DNA of 10,122 nt from Bacteroidales bacterium (GTDB lineage Bacteria; Bacteroidota; Bacteroidia; Bacteroidales; Muribaculaceae): positions 1-10,122 of the forward strand of contig SFJG01000076.1 of the NCBI GenBank assembly GCA_004555955.1, read 5' to 3'. The notes below the pieces were generated by a model. The model ran no database searches and was not told the origin of the DNA. It saw only the letters and a program-made list of their open reading frames with translations. How positions within the stretch are numbered: the first letter of the stretch is position 1; each line of letters begins with the position of its first letter. The translations under genes and the position numbers were made by a program. Below are positions 1-6,674 of this stretch, piece by piece.

Positions 1-547
1 ACATATGAGCTTTTGGGTAGAAGTCCAAAGAATTACATATATTGCGAGCTACAAGCTTGTTACACAAGCTTCCTCTAATGGAATGATTTAATAATCTCGA
101 TAGCAAATCAGCATTCGAGTTCAAATTTTGGTCAATTTTTTTGTGATTCACTCCATCAGTTACATACCAATTACAAATGACCATATCTGAATTATCGGCT
201 TTTGCTTTTTCGTACAAAAGTTGATACATATTCTTCTCCACCCAGTCATCGCTGTCGCAATGGATGATATATTCACCTCGGGCGGCTTTTATGCCATCTT
301 CGCGTGCTTTAGCTGCACCCATATTTTTCGGTTGGTTGATGATGCGAACCTGCTCGCGGCGCTGCGGATAGCGTGACAGCACTTCGGAAAGAATTGTCAT
401 CGAATTGTCGGGCGTGCAATCGTTGACGAAGATGTACTCGATATCGTCAAGCGTCTGCTCAAACAAACTAACAGCACAACGTTCTATATAGGCTTCTACC
501 CCGTATATCGGTACAATAACACTTACTTTCGGCTTTGTATTTGTCAT
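1..547 (-). CDS. Family 2 glycosyltransferase, N-terminal part (runs off the left edge)
   Basis: This is the first about 182 residues of a GT-A fold glycosyltransferase that would add one sugar to the lipid-linked repeat unit at the cytoplasmic face of the inner membrane. The start of the protein carries the GT2 signature VSVIVPIYGVEAYIERC (residues 8-24), a nucleotide-binding stretch FVNDCTPDNS (40-49), and the metal-binding DxD region HCDSDDW with D98, D100 and D101. After this comes the GSLCNKLVAR segment typical of the EpsJ/WcaA-like group. The frame stays open to base 1, so the C-terminal acceptor-binding part is missing. The ATG at 547-545 overlaps the TGA of the flippase gene (ATGA), which supports this start and suggests translational coupling. 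Donor and acceptor sugars cannot be told from the sequence. Family assignment is firm; rhamnosyltransferase activity would be a guess. Confidence 0.9.
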   Translation of the reverse strand, partial: MTNTKPKVSVIVPIYGVEAYIERCAVSLFEQTLDDIEYIFVNDCTPDNSMTILSEVLSRYPQRREQVRIINQPKNMGAAKAREDGIKAARGEYIIHCDSDDWVEKNMYQLLYEKAKADNSDMVICNWYVTDGVNHKKIDQNLNSNADLLSRLLNHSIRGSLCNKLVARNICNSLDFYPKAHM

Positions 548-2100
548 TTTTTAAATCTCTTATTTACGAATCGGCGGAGGAAGGTGGTAAAGCCGGGGGC
601 GAGGAGGCTGAAGGTGAGCAGCGAAAGGGTTGTAACTATCGCTGTGAACACGATGGCGTCGAATAGCCAGCCGAACCAGCTGTGATGCCAGCCGTAGCCG
701 TCGAGGGCGCTGCCGATGAGCCTGCCGAGCGCAAAGGCTGCCGCTATGGCTATTGCTGCCGCAAGCAGGTTGCGCACAAAAAGTAGTGCATAGCGCCACA
801 CTCCGAGCCGAAATCCTTTGGCGTACAGGAATATAGGTTTCCAAATATGTATTATCACTATCGTCGACACGATTGGACCCATCAGTACGCCCGGCAATCC
901 CCAAAGCGAGCCGAATGTCATTGCCGAAACGATGAAGAGTATTGTCTCGGTGGCTGGCGCCCAAATGTCGTAAAACAGTCCGTAGCCGTTGATAAATTGG
1001 TCGGTTGTGCCACGCAACACGACGAGGAAGAATTGCAGGCAGACGAGTGCCACTACCAAGTCGGGCAGCACGAGGCTATCGCCGAGCCAAAGTCGCACAA
1101 ACGGCGAAATGAGCACGTAGATGCACGCCGTGAAGATGGCAGCTACGCAGAAGCGCATCGAAAAGAGTTCGCGGTAGAAACTTATGATTTTATCGCGATT
1201 GCCCTCCGAGATGAGGTTGCCCACGCCGGCGGTCGTGCTGTCGAGGATGCCCGAGATGAACAAGCGCACGCGGTCGCTGATGAGCGTGTAGTTGCCGTAG
1301 ATGCCCACAACGGGCAGCGAAACGTAGGCATAGACGAGCATCGGCGTAATCTGAAACTGCACGAATCCGGCAATTTTGTGGACGAATAGTTGCTTGATAT
1401 ATTTGCCGATTTCGGGATATTTCTTGAAAAGCGCCCTACCGAGCCGCACTTCTGCTGCAAGCCAGGGATAGGTCTTGGCGATTTTGCGGTTGAGGATGAT
1501 TGAGTTGGCGATTCCGGCAAGAATTTCGATAGCGAAAAAGAGAATGAAATTCTTGAAGTAGAGCGCCAAAGCCATCTGGATTAGCACCTTTGCGCTCGTC
1601 GTGAGCTGGAAGTAGCCGGTCACGACGTAGTTGCGCTGGTCGGCGGCAAGGAGCGTGATTTTGTAGTTGACGAAGTAGCCGAGCAGCGAGGCTGCAAGGA
1701 AGGCGTAGAAGCCGAAATAGATGACAGGCAGCGAGAACGGCGTGTCGGCGAAAATGAGCGGCAAGAAAGCCGAGAGGAGGACGCCGGCGCCGAGGATAAC
1801 GAATCCGATGCAGCGATAGAGGAAGCCGAAAACGGAGATAATCTCGTTGATTCGGCTGCGGTCGCCGTCGAAAAGCGGCTTGTAGAGCACGTAAGCGATG
1901 GCGGTCGACACGCCGAGTTCGGCAAGGTTAAGAAATCCGAGCAGGCTCTGCAGCGCACCGGTCAAGCCGACGAAGTCGATGCCGAGTCGGTCGATGAACA
2001 CCTTGCGCGTAAAGAATGCCACCGCGAGTGCTACGAAATAGCACGCGGTGTTGACTTTCGCGTTGAGCAGACTCTTTTGTGTTCGCGACTCGGCAGCCAT
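544..2100 (-). CDS. Wzx-type polysaccharide flippase (MOP/PST family)
   Basis: This 518-residue protein is hydrophobic throughout, with roughly 12-14 predicted membrane helices separated by short basic loops. Its length and pattern fit the polysaccharide transporter branch of the MOP exporter superfamily. The N-terminus (about residues 12-70) has the usual amphipathic first helices and a LAELGVSTAIAYVLYKPL segment seen in Bacteroidota O-antigen/capsule flippases; the C-terminus is strongly basic (FVNKRFKK). The inferred role is moving the undecaprenyl-pyrophosphate-linked repeat unit across the inner membrane for polymerisation. It starts 6 bases after rfbB ends and its TGA overlaps the next gene's ATG. 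Sampled lines reach about 58-67% GC, far above the export genes upstream. There is no conserved catalytic motif, so the call rests on topology, length and neighbours; substrate is unknown. Confidence 0.85.
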   Translation of the reverse strand: MAAESRTQKSLLNAKVNTACYFVALAVAFFTRKVFIDRLGIDFVGLTGALQSLLGFLNLAELGVSTAIAYVLYKPLFDGDRSRINEIISVFGFLYRCIGFVILGAGVLLSAFLPLIFADTPFSLPVIYFGFYAFLAASLLGYFVNYKITLLAADQRNYVVTGYFQLTTSAKVLIQMALALYFKNFILFFAIEILAGIANSIILNRKIAKTYPWLAAEVRLGRALFKKYPEIGKYIKQLFVHKIAGFVQFQITPMLVYAYVSLPVVGIYGNYTLISDRVRLFISGILDSTTAGVGNLISEGNRDKIISFYRELFSMRFCVAAIFTACIYVLISPFVRLWLGDSLVLPDLVVALVCLQFFLVVLRGTTDQFINGYGLFYDIWAPATETILFIVSAMTFGSLWGLPGVLMGPIVSTIVIIHIWKPIFLYAKGFRLGVWRYALLFVRNLLAAAIAIAAAFALGRLIGSALDGYGWHHSWFGWLFDAIVFTAIVTTLSLLTFSLLAPGFTTFLRRFVNKRFKK

Positions 2101-2106
2101 CGGCGA

Positions 2107-3243
2107 TTAACGATTTCCGTACATTTCTTCGTAATACTTGAGGTAGTCGCCGGAAGTGATACGGTCGACCCATTCTTCGTTGTCAAGATACCAACGCACG
2201 GTGCGTTCGATGCCCTCCTCGAACTGCAGACTTGGCTCCCACCCGAGTTCGCGCTGGAGCTTGCGGCTGTCGATGGCGTAGCGCAGGTCGTGGCCCTTGC
2301 GGTCGGTAACGTAGGTGATGAGGTCGAGCGACGCGCCTTCGGGGTTGCCGAGGAGTCGGTCGACGGTTTTGATCAGCACTTTGACGATGTCGATGTTTTT
2401 CCACTCGTTGAAACCGCCGATGTTATACGTGTCGGCAACCTTTCCGCGGTGGAATATGACGTCGATAGCGCGAGCGTGGTCTTCAACGTATAGCCAGTCG
2501 CGCACGTTCTCGCCACGGCCATATACGGGGAGCGGCTTGCGATGGCGGATGTTGTTGATAAAGAGCGGAATAAGCTTCTCGGGGAACTGATACGGGCCGT
2601 AGTTGTTCGAGCAGTTTGTCACGATAGTGGGCATGCCGTACGTGTCGTGGAAAGCGCGGACAAAGTGGTCGGACGACGCCTTCGAAGCGGAATACGGGCT
2701 GTGGGGATTATATTTTGTTGTCTCGAGGAAAAACTCGGAACCGTAAGCGTGATGATGTTGCGACGAAGCGGCAGTGGTGAAAGGCGATTCGATACCCTCG
2801 GGGTCGGTCATTTCGAGCGCGCCGTAGACCTCGTCTGTCGAGATGTGGTAGAAAAGTTTGCCGTCGTAGCCTTCGGGCAACGATTCCCAGTAGGCTTTTG
2901 CGGCTTGTAGCAACGAGAGGGTTCCCATGACGTTAGTCATAGCAAACGCAAACGGGTCGCGAATCGAGCGGTCGACGTGGCTTTCGGCGGCGAGATGAAT
3001 AATGCCGTCGACGTTATATTTGCGTATAATCGCCGAAACCGCCTCGAAGTCGCAAATGTCAGCGCGTTCGAACGAGTAATTGGGTGCCGATTCGACATCC
3101 TTGAGGTTTTCGAGGTTGCCGCAATAAGTGAGTTTATCGAGGTTTATGATGTGATAGTCGGGATATTTGTTGACGAAAAGTCGAACAACGTGCGAACCGA
3201 TAAACCCGGCCCCTCCGGTGATAATGATGCTGCGTTTTGCCAT
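2107..3243 (-). CDS. rfbB: dTDP-glucose 4,6-dehydratase (RmlB/RfbB)
   Basis: This enzyme converts dTDP-D-glucose to dTDP-4-keto-6-deoxy-D-glucose with bound NAD, step 2 of dTDP-L-rhamnose synthesis in the cytoplasm. The extended SDR fold is plain: a GGAGFIGSH dinucleotide-binding loop at residues 10-18, STDEVYG with the catalytic T136-D137-E138, and Y184-x3-K188 in YSASKASSDH, followed by NNYGPYQFPEKLIPL. At 378 residues it is longer than the classical enterobacterial enzyme (about 360). Much of the extra length is a loop of about 14 residues between DE and YxxxK that carries the run QHHHAYG; this longer form is common in Bacteroidales. The ATG at 3243-3241 shares one base with the rfbD stop (TAATG), fixing the start. 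Only 6 bases separate it from the flippase gene. GC is high (38/60 in one sampled line), like wzx. Confidence 0.97.
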   Translation of the reverse strand: MAKRSIIITGGAGFIGSHVVRLFVNKYPDYHIINLDKLTYCGNLENLKDVESAPNYSFERADICDFEAVSAIIRKYNVDGIIHLAAESHVDRSIRDPFAFAMTNVMGTLSLLQAAKAYWESLPEGYDGKLFYHISTDEVYGALEMTDPEGIESPFTTAASSQHHHAYGSEFFLETTKYNPHSPYSASKASSDHFVRAFHDTYGMPTIVTNCSNNYGPYQFPEKLIPLFINNIRHRKPLPVYGRGENVRDWLYVEDHARAIDVIFHRGKVADTYNIGGFNEWKNIDIVKVLIKTVDRLLGNPEGASLDLITYVTDRKGHDLRYAIDSRKLQRELGWEPSLQFEEGIERTVRWYLDNEEWVDRITSGDYLKYYEEMYGNR

Positions 3244-4112
3244 TATTGTTGAGATTGTAAGTTTTTAATGCATAGTTTGAGCGAGTCGGTCCAGTACGGG
3301 ACGTCGACGCCGAAGACGGTCTTGATTTTCGTCTTGTCGAGCACGGAATAGCTTGGACGCACGACGCGGCTGGGGAATTCGTCGCTGTGGCATGGGCTGA
3401 TGCGGCATACGGTGTGTCCGGCGTATTCGGCAATCATTTTCGTAAAGTCGAACCACGAGCAAACGCCCTCGTTTGAGAAATGGTAGATGCCGTCGTTGCC
3501 GACGTATTTGCGGTTTTCGACGATGTCGAAGATAGCGCGTGCAAGGTCGAGAGCATAAGTCGGCGACCCCACTTGGTCGAACACGACGTTGAGGTTCGGG
3601 CGTTCAGCCGTAAGCGCAAGCATCGTTTTGACGAAGTTTTTACCGAATTCGCTGTAAAGCCAAGCCGTACGGATGATGATGTGACGGCAGCCGATGCGCG
3701 CGATGGCTTGTTCGCCGTGAAGCTTTGTCAAGCCATAAACTCCGGTGGGATTCGCCGGGAGGTCTTCGCGGCACGGCGTGTTGTAGTCGGCACCGCCGAA
3801 CACGTAGTCGGTCGACACGTGGATAAGCACACCGTCGACAGCCTTCATTGCGGTGGCAAGGTTTTCGACCGCCTTTACGTTGAGCGTTTCGGCAAATTCG
3901 GCATCGTCTTCCGCCTTATCGACGTTAGTGTAAGCGGCGCAGTTGATGATAGCGCCGATGTTATGGCGACGCACAGCCTCGTCGACCGCCGCAGCGTCAG
4001 TAATGTCGAGCTCGGCGACGTCGGTAAATATGTAATTGTCGGCAGACTCAGCCGCTACGATACGCATTTCGTTGCCAAGTTGTCCGTTGGCACCGGTTAC
4101 AAGAATATTCAT
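3243..4112 (-). CDS. rfbD: dTDP-4-dehydrorhamnose reductase (RmlD/RfbD)
   Basis: This is the last enzyme of the pathway, reducing dTDP-4-keto-L-rhamnose to dTDP-L-rhamnose with NAD(P)H. The 289-residue length is normal. It has the Rossmann loop GANGQLGNE (residues 7-15), the segment INCAAYTNVDKAE, the catalytic T101 in HVSTDYVFGG, and Y126-x3-K130 in YGLTKLHGEQ. Further on come RTAWLYSEFGKNFVKTML and DQVGSPTYALDLA, both typical of RmlD substrate-binding parts. Its ATG (4112-4110) lies inside the stop of the preceding acyltransferase gene (ATGA), and its TAA runs into the rfbB ATG, so it is coupled on both sides. Placing rfbD before rfbB, with rfbA and rfbC upstream, gives the full set needed for dTDP-L-rhamnose. 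No missing active-site residue was seen. Confidence 0.96.
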   Translation of the reverse strand: MNILVTGANGQLGNEMRIVAAESADNYIFTDVAELDITDAAAVDEAVRRHNIGAIINCAAYTNVDKAEDDAEFAETLNVKAVENLATAMKAVDGVLIHVSTDYVFGGADYNTPCREDLPANPTGVYGLTKLHGEQAIARIGCRHIIIRTAWLYSEFGKNFVKTMLALTAERPNLNVVFDQVGSPTYALDLARAIFDIVENRKYVGNDGIYHFSNEGVCSWFDFTKMIAEYAGHTVCRISPCHSDEFPSRVVRPSYSVLDKTKIKTVFGVDVPYWTDSLKLCIKNLQSQQ

Positions 4113-5179
4113 AGTGTTACGTTTTTTGAAATCGGCGCAAAACGTTGCTTAATGCCACATTTTGCACGTTCGTAGACGTTTGCCGCCATGATTGGCAAAG
4201 CAAGTCCCACGATAGTATATATTATCCAAAAATATTGATTGTTGTCCGCAATTATGGGGAAATCCGCCAAGCGACCGATAGGGATGTCGTAAACGGCGAT
4301 TTTGAGCACGTCGACGAGTCGGAACGCAAAGAATTGCAACAAAAGAATCGGCATTGCATACCGTCCGATATAGGAAAGCGCCGACAGTGCCTTACCGCGA
4401 AGCATTTGGCAGAAATAGATAACAGCGAATGATGTAATCATAGTTGTAAAGAAAAACCTCGGCAGATTCCACCAAGTAGTGTTGAAATTGTCGTCGTATC
4501 CCCAACTTGCCCAACACGACAAAGCGACGAGCACAGCCACAGTAACCCAATTGCTCAAGCTGCGCCAACGAGTGTGAGCGAAGACGTATCCACAGAGGTA
4601 GATAGCTGTAGCAAGCAGCGTTTTGGGATAGAGCGTAGTGATTTGCGCAAGATACGGTATGCTGTAGAAATTCGTAGCCACAATCAAAACCAACAAAGCC
4701 ACCGGAAGCATTACAGCAGGATGATAAGCGTCGCCAAGCAAAAACTGAGAAAGTTTGATAGCTACAAACGAAAACATCGTGGCATAAAGCAGTTCTTTTA
4801 AGAACCAAAAACATCCGAGCATGTTGTCGCGCTCTTGCATCGTAAGAACACTGAAAACCCGCTGCCGGATTTGCTCGGTAGTATAGTGGTCGGAATATAA
4901 ATGAATGTTGGCTAACATATTATGTCCAAACAGACATATAAACATAAATAATACATAGGGTACCCAAAGTCGGCGAAAACGCCCAATAACGAAACGCCCG
5001 GGATGCAGCAAATGGTCGTCTTTAAGGAACATCCCGGAAATAAGCAAGAAAATTGACAGAGGCAGGAATTCAAGGATATTTTGCAAAAATTGGGGCGGCA
5101 CTGAATGAAATGTCACGACAGCAATTATGCAAAAGCCTTTAGCAGCAGAAATATGTGGGTCGAATCCCGGACGCTCCAT
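4109..5179 (-). CDS. Acyltransferase-3 family membrane protein, likely sugar O-acetyltransferase
   Basis: This 356-residue polytopic membrane protein (about ten hydrophobic segments) matches the acyltransferase-3 family that includes OafA and fucose 4-O-acetylase-like proteins. The first helix has the family pattern HISAAKGFCIIAVVTFH with the presumed catalytic H25. A second conserved part, SIFLLISGMFLK, follows at about residues 42-53, and then the RFRRLWVPYVLF stretch. The family usually transfers acetyl groups onto sugar hydroxyls in surface polysaccharides, taking acetyl-CoA from the cytoplasm. It sits inside the rhamnose gene set, 5 bases after rfbC and overlapping rfbD by ATGA, so it is co-translated with them. 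The inference is that it acylates the repeat unit, perhaps the rhamnose. Acetyl versus succinyl or another acyl group, and the target sugar, cannot be told. The C-terminus is basic (KCGIKQRF). Confidence 0.85.
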   Translation of the reverse strand: MERPGFDPHISAAKGFCIIAVVTFHSVPPQFLQNILEFLPLSIFLLISGMFLKDDHLLHPGRFVIGRFRRLWVPYVLFMFICLFGHNMLANIHLYSDHYTTEQIRQRVFSVLTMQERDNMLGCFWFLKELLYATMFSFVAIKLSQFLLGDAYHPAVMLPVALLVLIVATNFYSIPYLAQITTLYPKTLLATAIYLCGYVFAHTRWRSLSNWVTVAVLVALSCWASWGYDDNFNTTWWNLPRFFFTTMITSFAVIYFCQMLRGKALSALSYIGRYAMPILLLQFFAFRLVDVLKIAVYDIPIGRLADFPIIADNNQYFWIIYTIVGLALPIMAANVYERAKCGIKQRFAPISKNVTL

Positions 5180-5184
5180 TCCGA

Positions 5185-5757
5185 CTACTTATATAAATCT
5201 TGCGAGAAGTCGAAGTCGAGAGTAGAATCCGCCAATTTTGAACGTACCAAGTCTTTCTCCGAAAGGATTGCCTTGTCGAGAGGAATTCTCCAATCGATGC
5301 CCAGAGAATCGTCAATAAGTTGGATGCCGCCTTCGCTTTGCGGAGCATAAAATTCATCACATTTGTATTGAAAAACCGCAACGTCGGAAAGCACGGCAAA
5401 CCCATGCGCAAAGCCTTTAGGAATAAAGAACTGCAAATGATTGTCTTCCGAAAGTTCTACAGCCACGTGGCGACCGAAAGTGGGCGAACCGGCACGAATG
5501 TCGACGGCAACATCGAGCACGCAACCTTTGACGCATCGCACCAATTTGCTCTGAGTGTATGGCATTTTCTGATAATGAAGCCCACGCATTACGCCATAGG
5601 TCGACATCGACTCATTATCTTGCACAAAATGAATAGGACGAACTTTTTCGTCGAATTCGCGTTGAGAGAACGATTCAAAGAAGTAGCCACGCGCATCCTT
5701 AAAGATTCGCGGCTTTATTATGACAACGCCCTCTATTTCTGTATTAATTACGTCCAT
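5185..5757 (-). CDS. rfbC: dTDP-4-dehydrorhamnose 3,5-epimerase (RmlC/RfbC)
   Basis: This cupin-fold enzyme epimerises C3 and C5 of dTDP-4-keto-6-deoxyglucose, step 3 of dTDP-L-rhamnose synthesis. From the ATG chosen here the protein is 190 residues, close to the family norm of about 180-190. Diagnostic parts are GVMRGLHYQ with the catalytic H61, KLVRCVKGCVLDVAVDIR, GSPTFGRHVAVELS, and IPKGFAHGFAVLSD with the second conserved His, followed by FQYKCDEFY with the tyrosines that line the active site. The frame could also begin one codon earlier at a TTG (5760-5758). I prefer the ATG because it is the stronger codon, aligns with the family N-terminus (MDVINTEIEGV) and makes a TGATG overlap with rfbA, a junction style repeated along this operon. 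It is followed 5 bases later by the acyltransferase gene. Confidence 0.96.
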   Translation of the reverse strand: MDVINTEIEGVVIIKPRIFKDARGYFFESFSQREFDEKVRPIHFVQDNESMSTYGVMRGLHYQKMPYTQSKLVRCVKGCVLDVAVDIRAGSPTFGRHVAVELSEDNHLQFFIPKGFAHGFAVLSDVAVFQYKCDEFYAPQSEGGIQLIDDSLGIDWRIPLDKAILSEKDLVRSKLADSTLDFDFSQDLYK

Positions 5758-6662
5758 CAATCCAAGTTATTCTTTCCGGTATGCTCAAGTTCGCTAATAA
5801 CTTTGAGCAAGTATCTACCATATTGATTCTTAACCATCGGTTGAGCCAACGAGCGCATTTTGTCCTTGGTAATCCATCCTTTGCGATAGGCAATGCCCTC
5901 CAAGCAAGCGATTTTCAAACCTTGACGCTTTTCGATGACTTCCACGAAAATCGAAGCCTCGGCGAGCGAATCGTGTGTACCCGTATCGAGCCAAGCGAAG
6001 CCACGTCCGAGAGTGGAAACGCGCAACTGCTTATCGTCGAGAAATTGCTTATTGACCGATGTGATTTCCAACTCGCCACGAGCCGACGGCTTTATATTTT
6101 TTGCCACTTCGACAACCTTGTTTGGATAAAAGTACAAACCGACAACAGCGTAGTTCGACTTGGGATGCTCGGGTTTTTCTTCTATTGAAAGGCAGTTACC
6201 TTCGTTGTCGAATTCAGCCACGCCATAGCGCTCGGGGTCGTCGACCCAATAGCCGAAAACCGTAGCTTTGTCGTTCTGCTCGGCATCGACAACCGCTTGA
6301 CATAGAATTTTGCTAAATCCGACGCCGTGGAAAATGTTGTCGCCAAGCACCAAACAAACAGCATCGTCGCCTATAAAATCTTCGCCAATGATGAAAGCTT
6401 GAGCCAATCCGTCGGGCGACGGCTGTACGGCATATTCAAACCGCACGCCAAAGTCGCTGCCGTCACCTAAAAGACGCTTGAACCCGGGCAAATCATCCGG
6501 CGTTGAAATAATTAGGATATCACGTATGCCTGCAAGCATCAGAGCCGAAATCGGATAGTAGACCATCGGCTTATCATAAATCGGCAACAATTGCTTGCTT
6601 ACACCCTTAGTTATCGGATAAAGACGCGTTCCTGAACCGCCTGCTAATACAATGCCTTTCAT
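5757..6662 (-). CDS. rfbA: Glucose-1-phosphate thymidylyltransferase (RmlA/RfbA)
   Basis: RmlA joins glucose-1-phosphate and dTTP to give dTDP-glucose, the committed and usually feedback-controlled step of rhamnose supply. The 301-residue length fits the short, RmlA-type nucleotidyltransferase. The N-terminal signature is complete: LAGGSGTRLYPIT, then SKQLLPIYDKPMVYYP. The metal-binding aspartate D108 lies in LVLGDNIFHG, and EKPEHPKSNYAVVGLYFY plus FAWLDTGTHDSL give the sugar-phosphate site. The C-terminal helices (GLKIACLEGIAYRKGWI and onward) are those that form the allosteric dTDP-rhamnose site in characterised homologues. It starts 12 bases after the wzc stop, the widest gap in the window, and the leader reads TAGGATATG, the only start here with a weak AGGA-like element. 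Its TGA overlaps the rfbC start. Confidence 0.97.
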   Translation of the reverse strand: MKGIVLAGGSGTRLYPITKGVSKQLLPIYDKPMVYYPISALMLAGIRDILIISTPDDLPGFKRLLGDGSDFGVRFEYAVQPSPDGLAQAFIIGEDFIGDDAVCLVLGDNIFHGVGFSKILCQAVVDAEQNDKATVFGYWVDDPERYGVAEFDNEGNCLSIEEKPEHPKSNYAVVGLYFYPNKVVEVAKNIKPSARGELEITSVNKQFLDDKQLRVSTLGRGFAWLDTGTHDSLAEASIFVEVIEKRQGLKIACLEGIAYRKGWITKDKMRSLAQPMVKNQYGRYLLKVISELEHTGKNNLD

Positions 6663-6674
6663 ATCCTATTTATT

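Noticed and set aside
51..71. Two nearby copies of ACAAGCTT, one in the palindrome ACAAGCTTGT
   Set aside because: Short, inside the glycosyltransferase coding frame (encoding SLCNKLVA), with no symmetry to any other part of the window; looks like chance.
847..1389. 180-codon open frame on the plus strand opposite the flippase gene
   Set aside because: Its product is a charged low-complexity chain (His, Glu, Arg rich) with no domain; a shadow of the GC-rich wzx frame.
3480..4175. 231-codon open frame on the plus strand opposite rfbD
   Set aside because: It is antisense to a gene with intact RmlD motifs, its product has no recognisable domain, and it follows from the strand's codon bias (few stop codons opposite GC-rich codons).
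5758..5760. TTG as the start codon of rfbC
   Set aside because: The very next codon is ATG, gives the normal N-terminus and a TGATG junction with rfbA like others in the operon.
6663..6674. Internal promoter in the 12-base gap before rfbA
   Set aside because: The gap is too short, and I see no Bacteroidota-type -7/-33 elements in or just upstream of it that can be told from the coding sequence.
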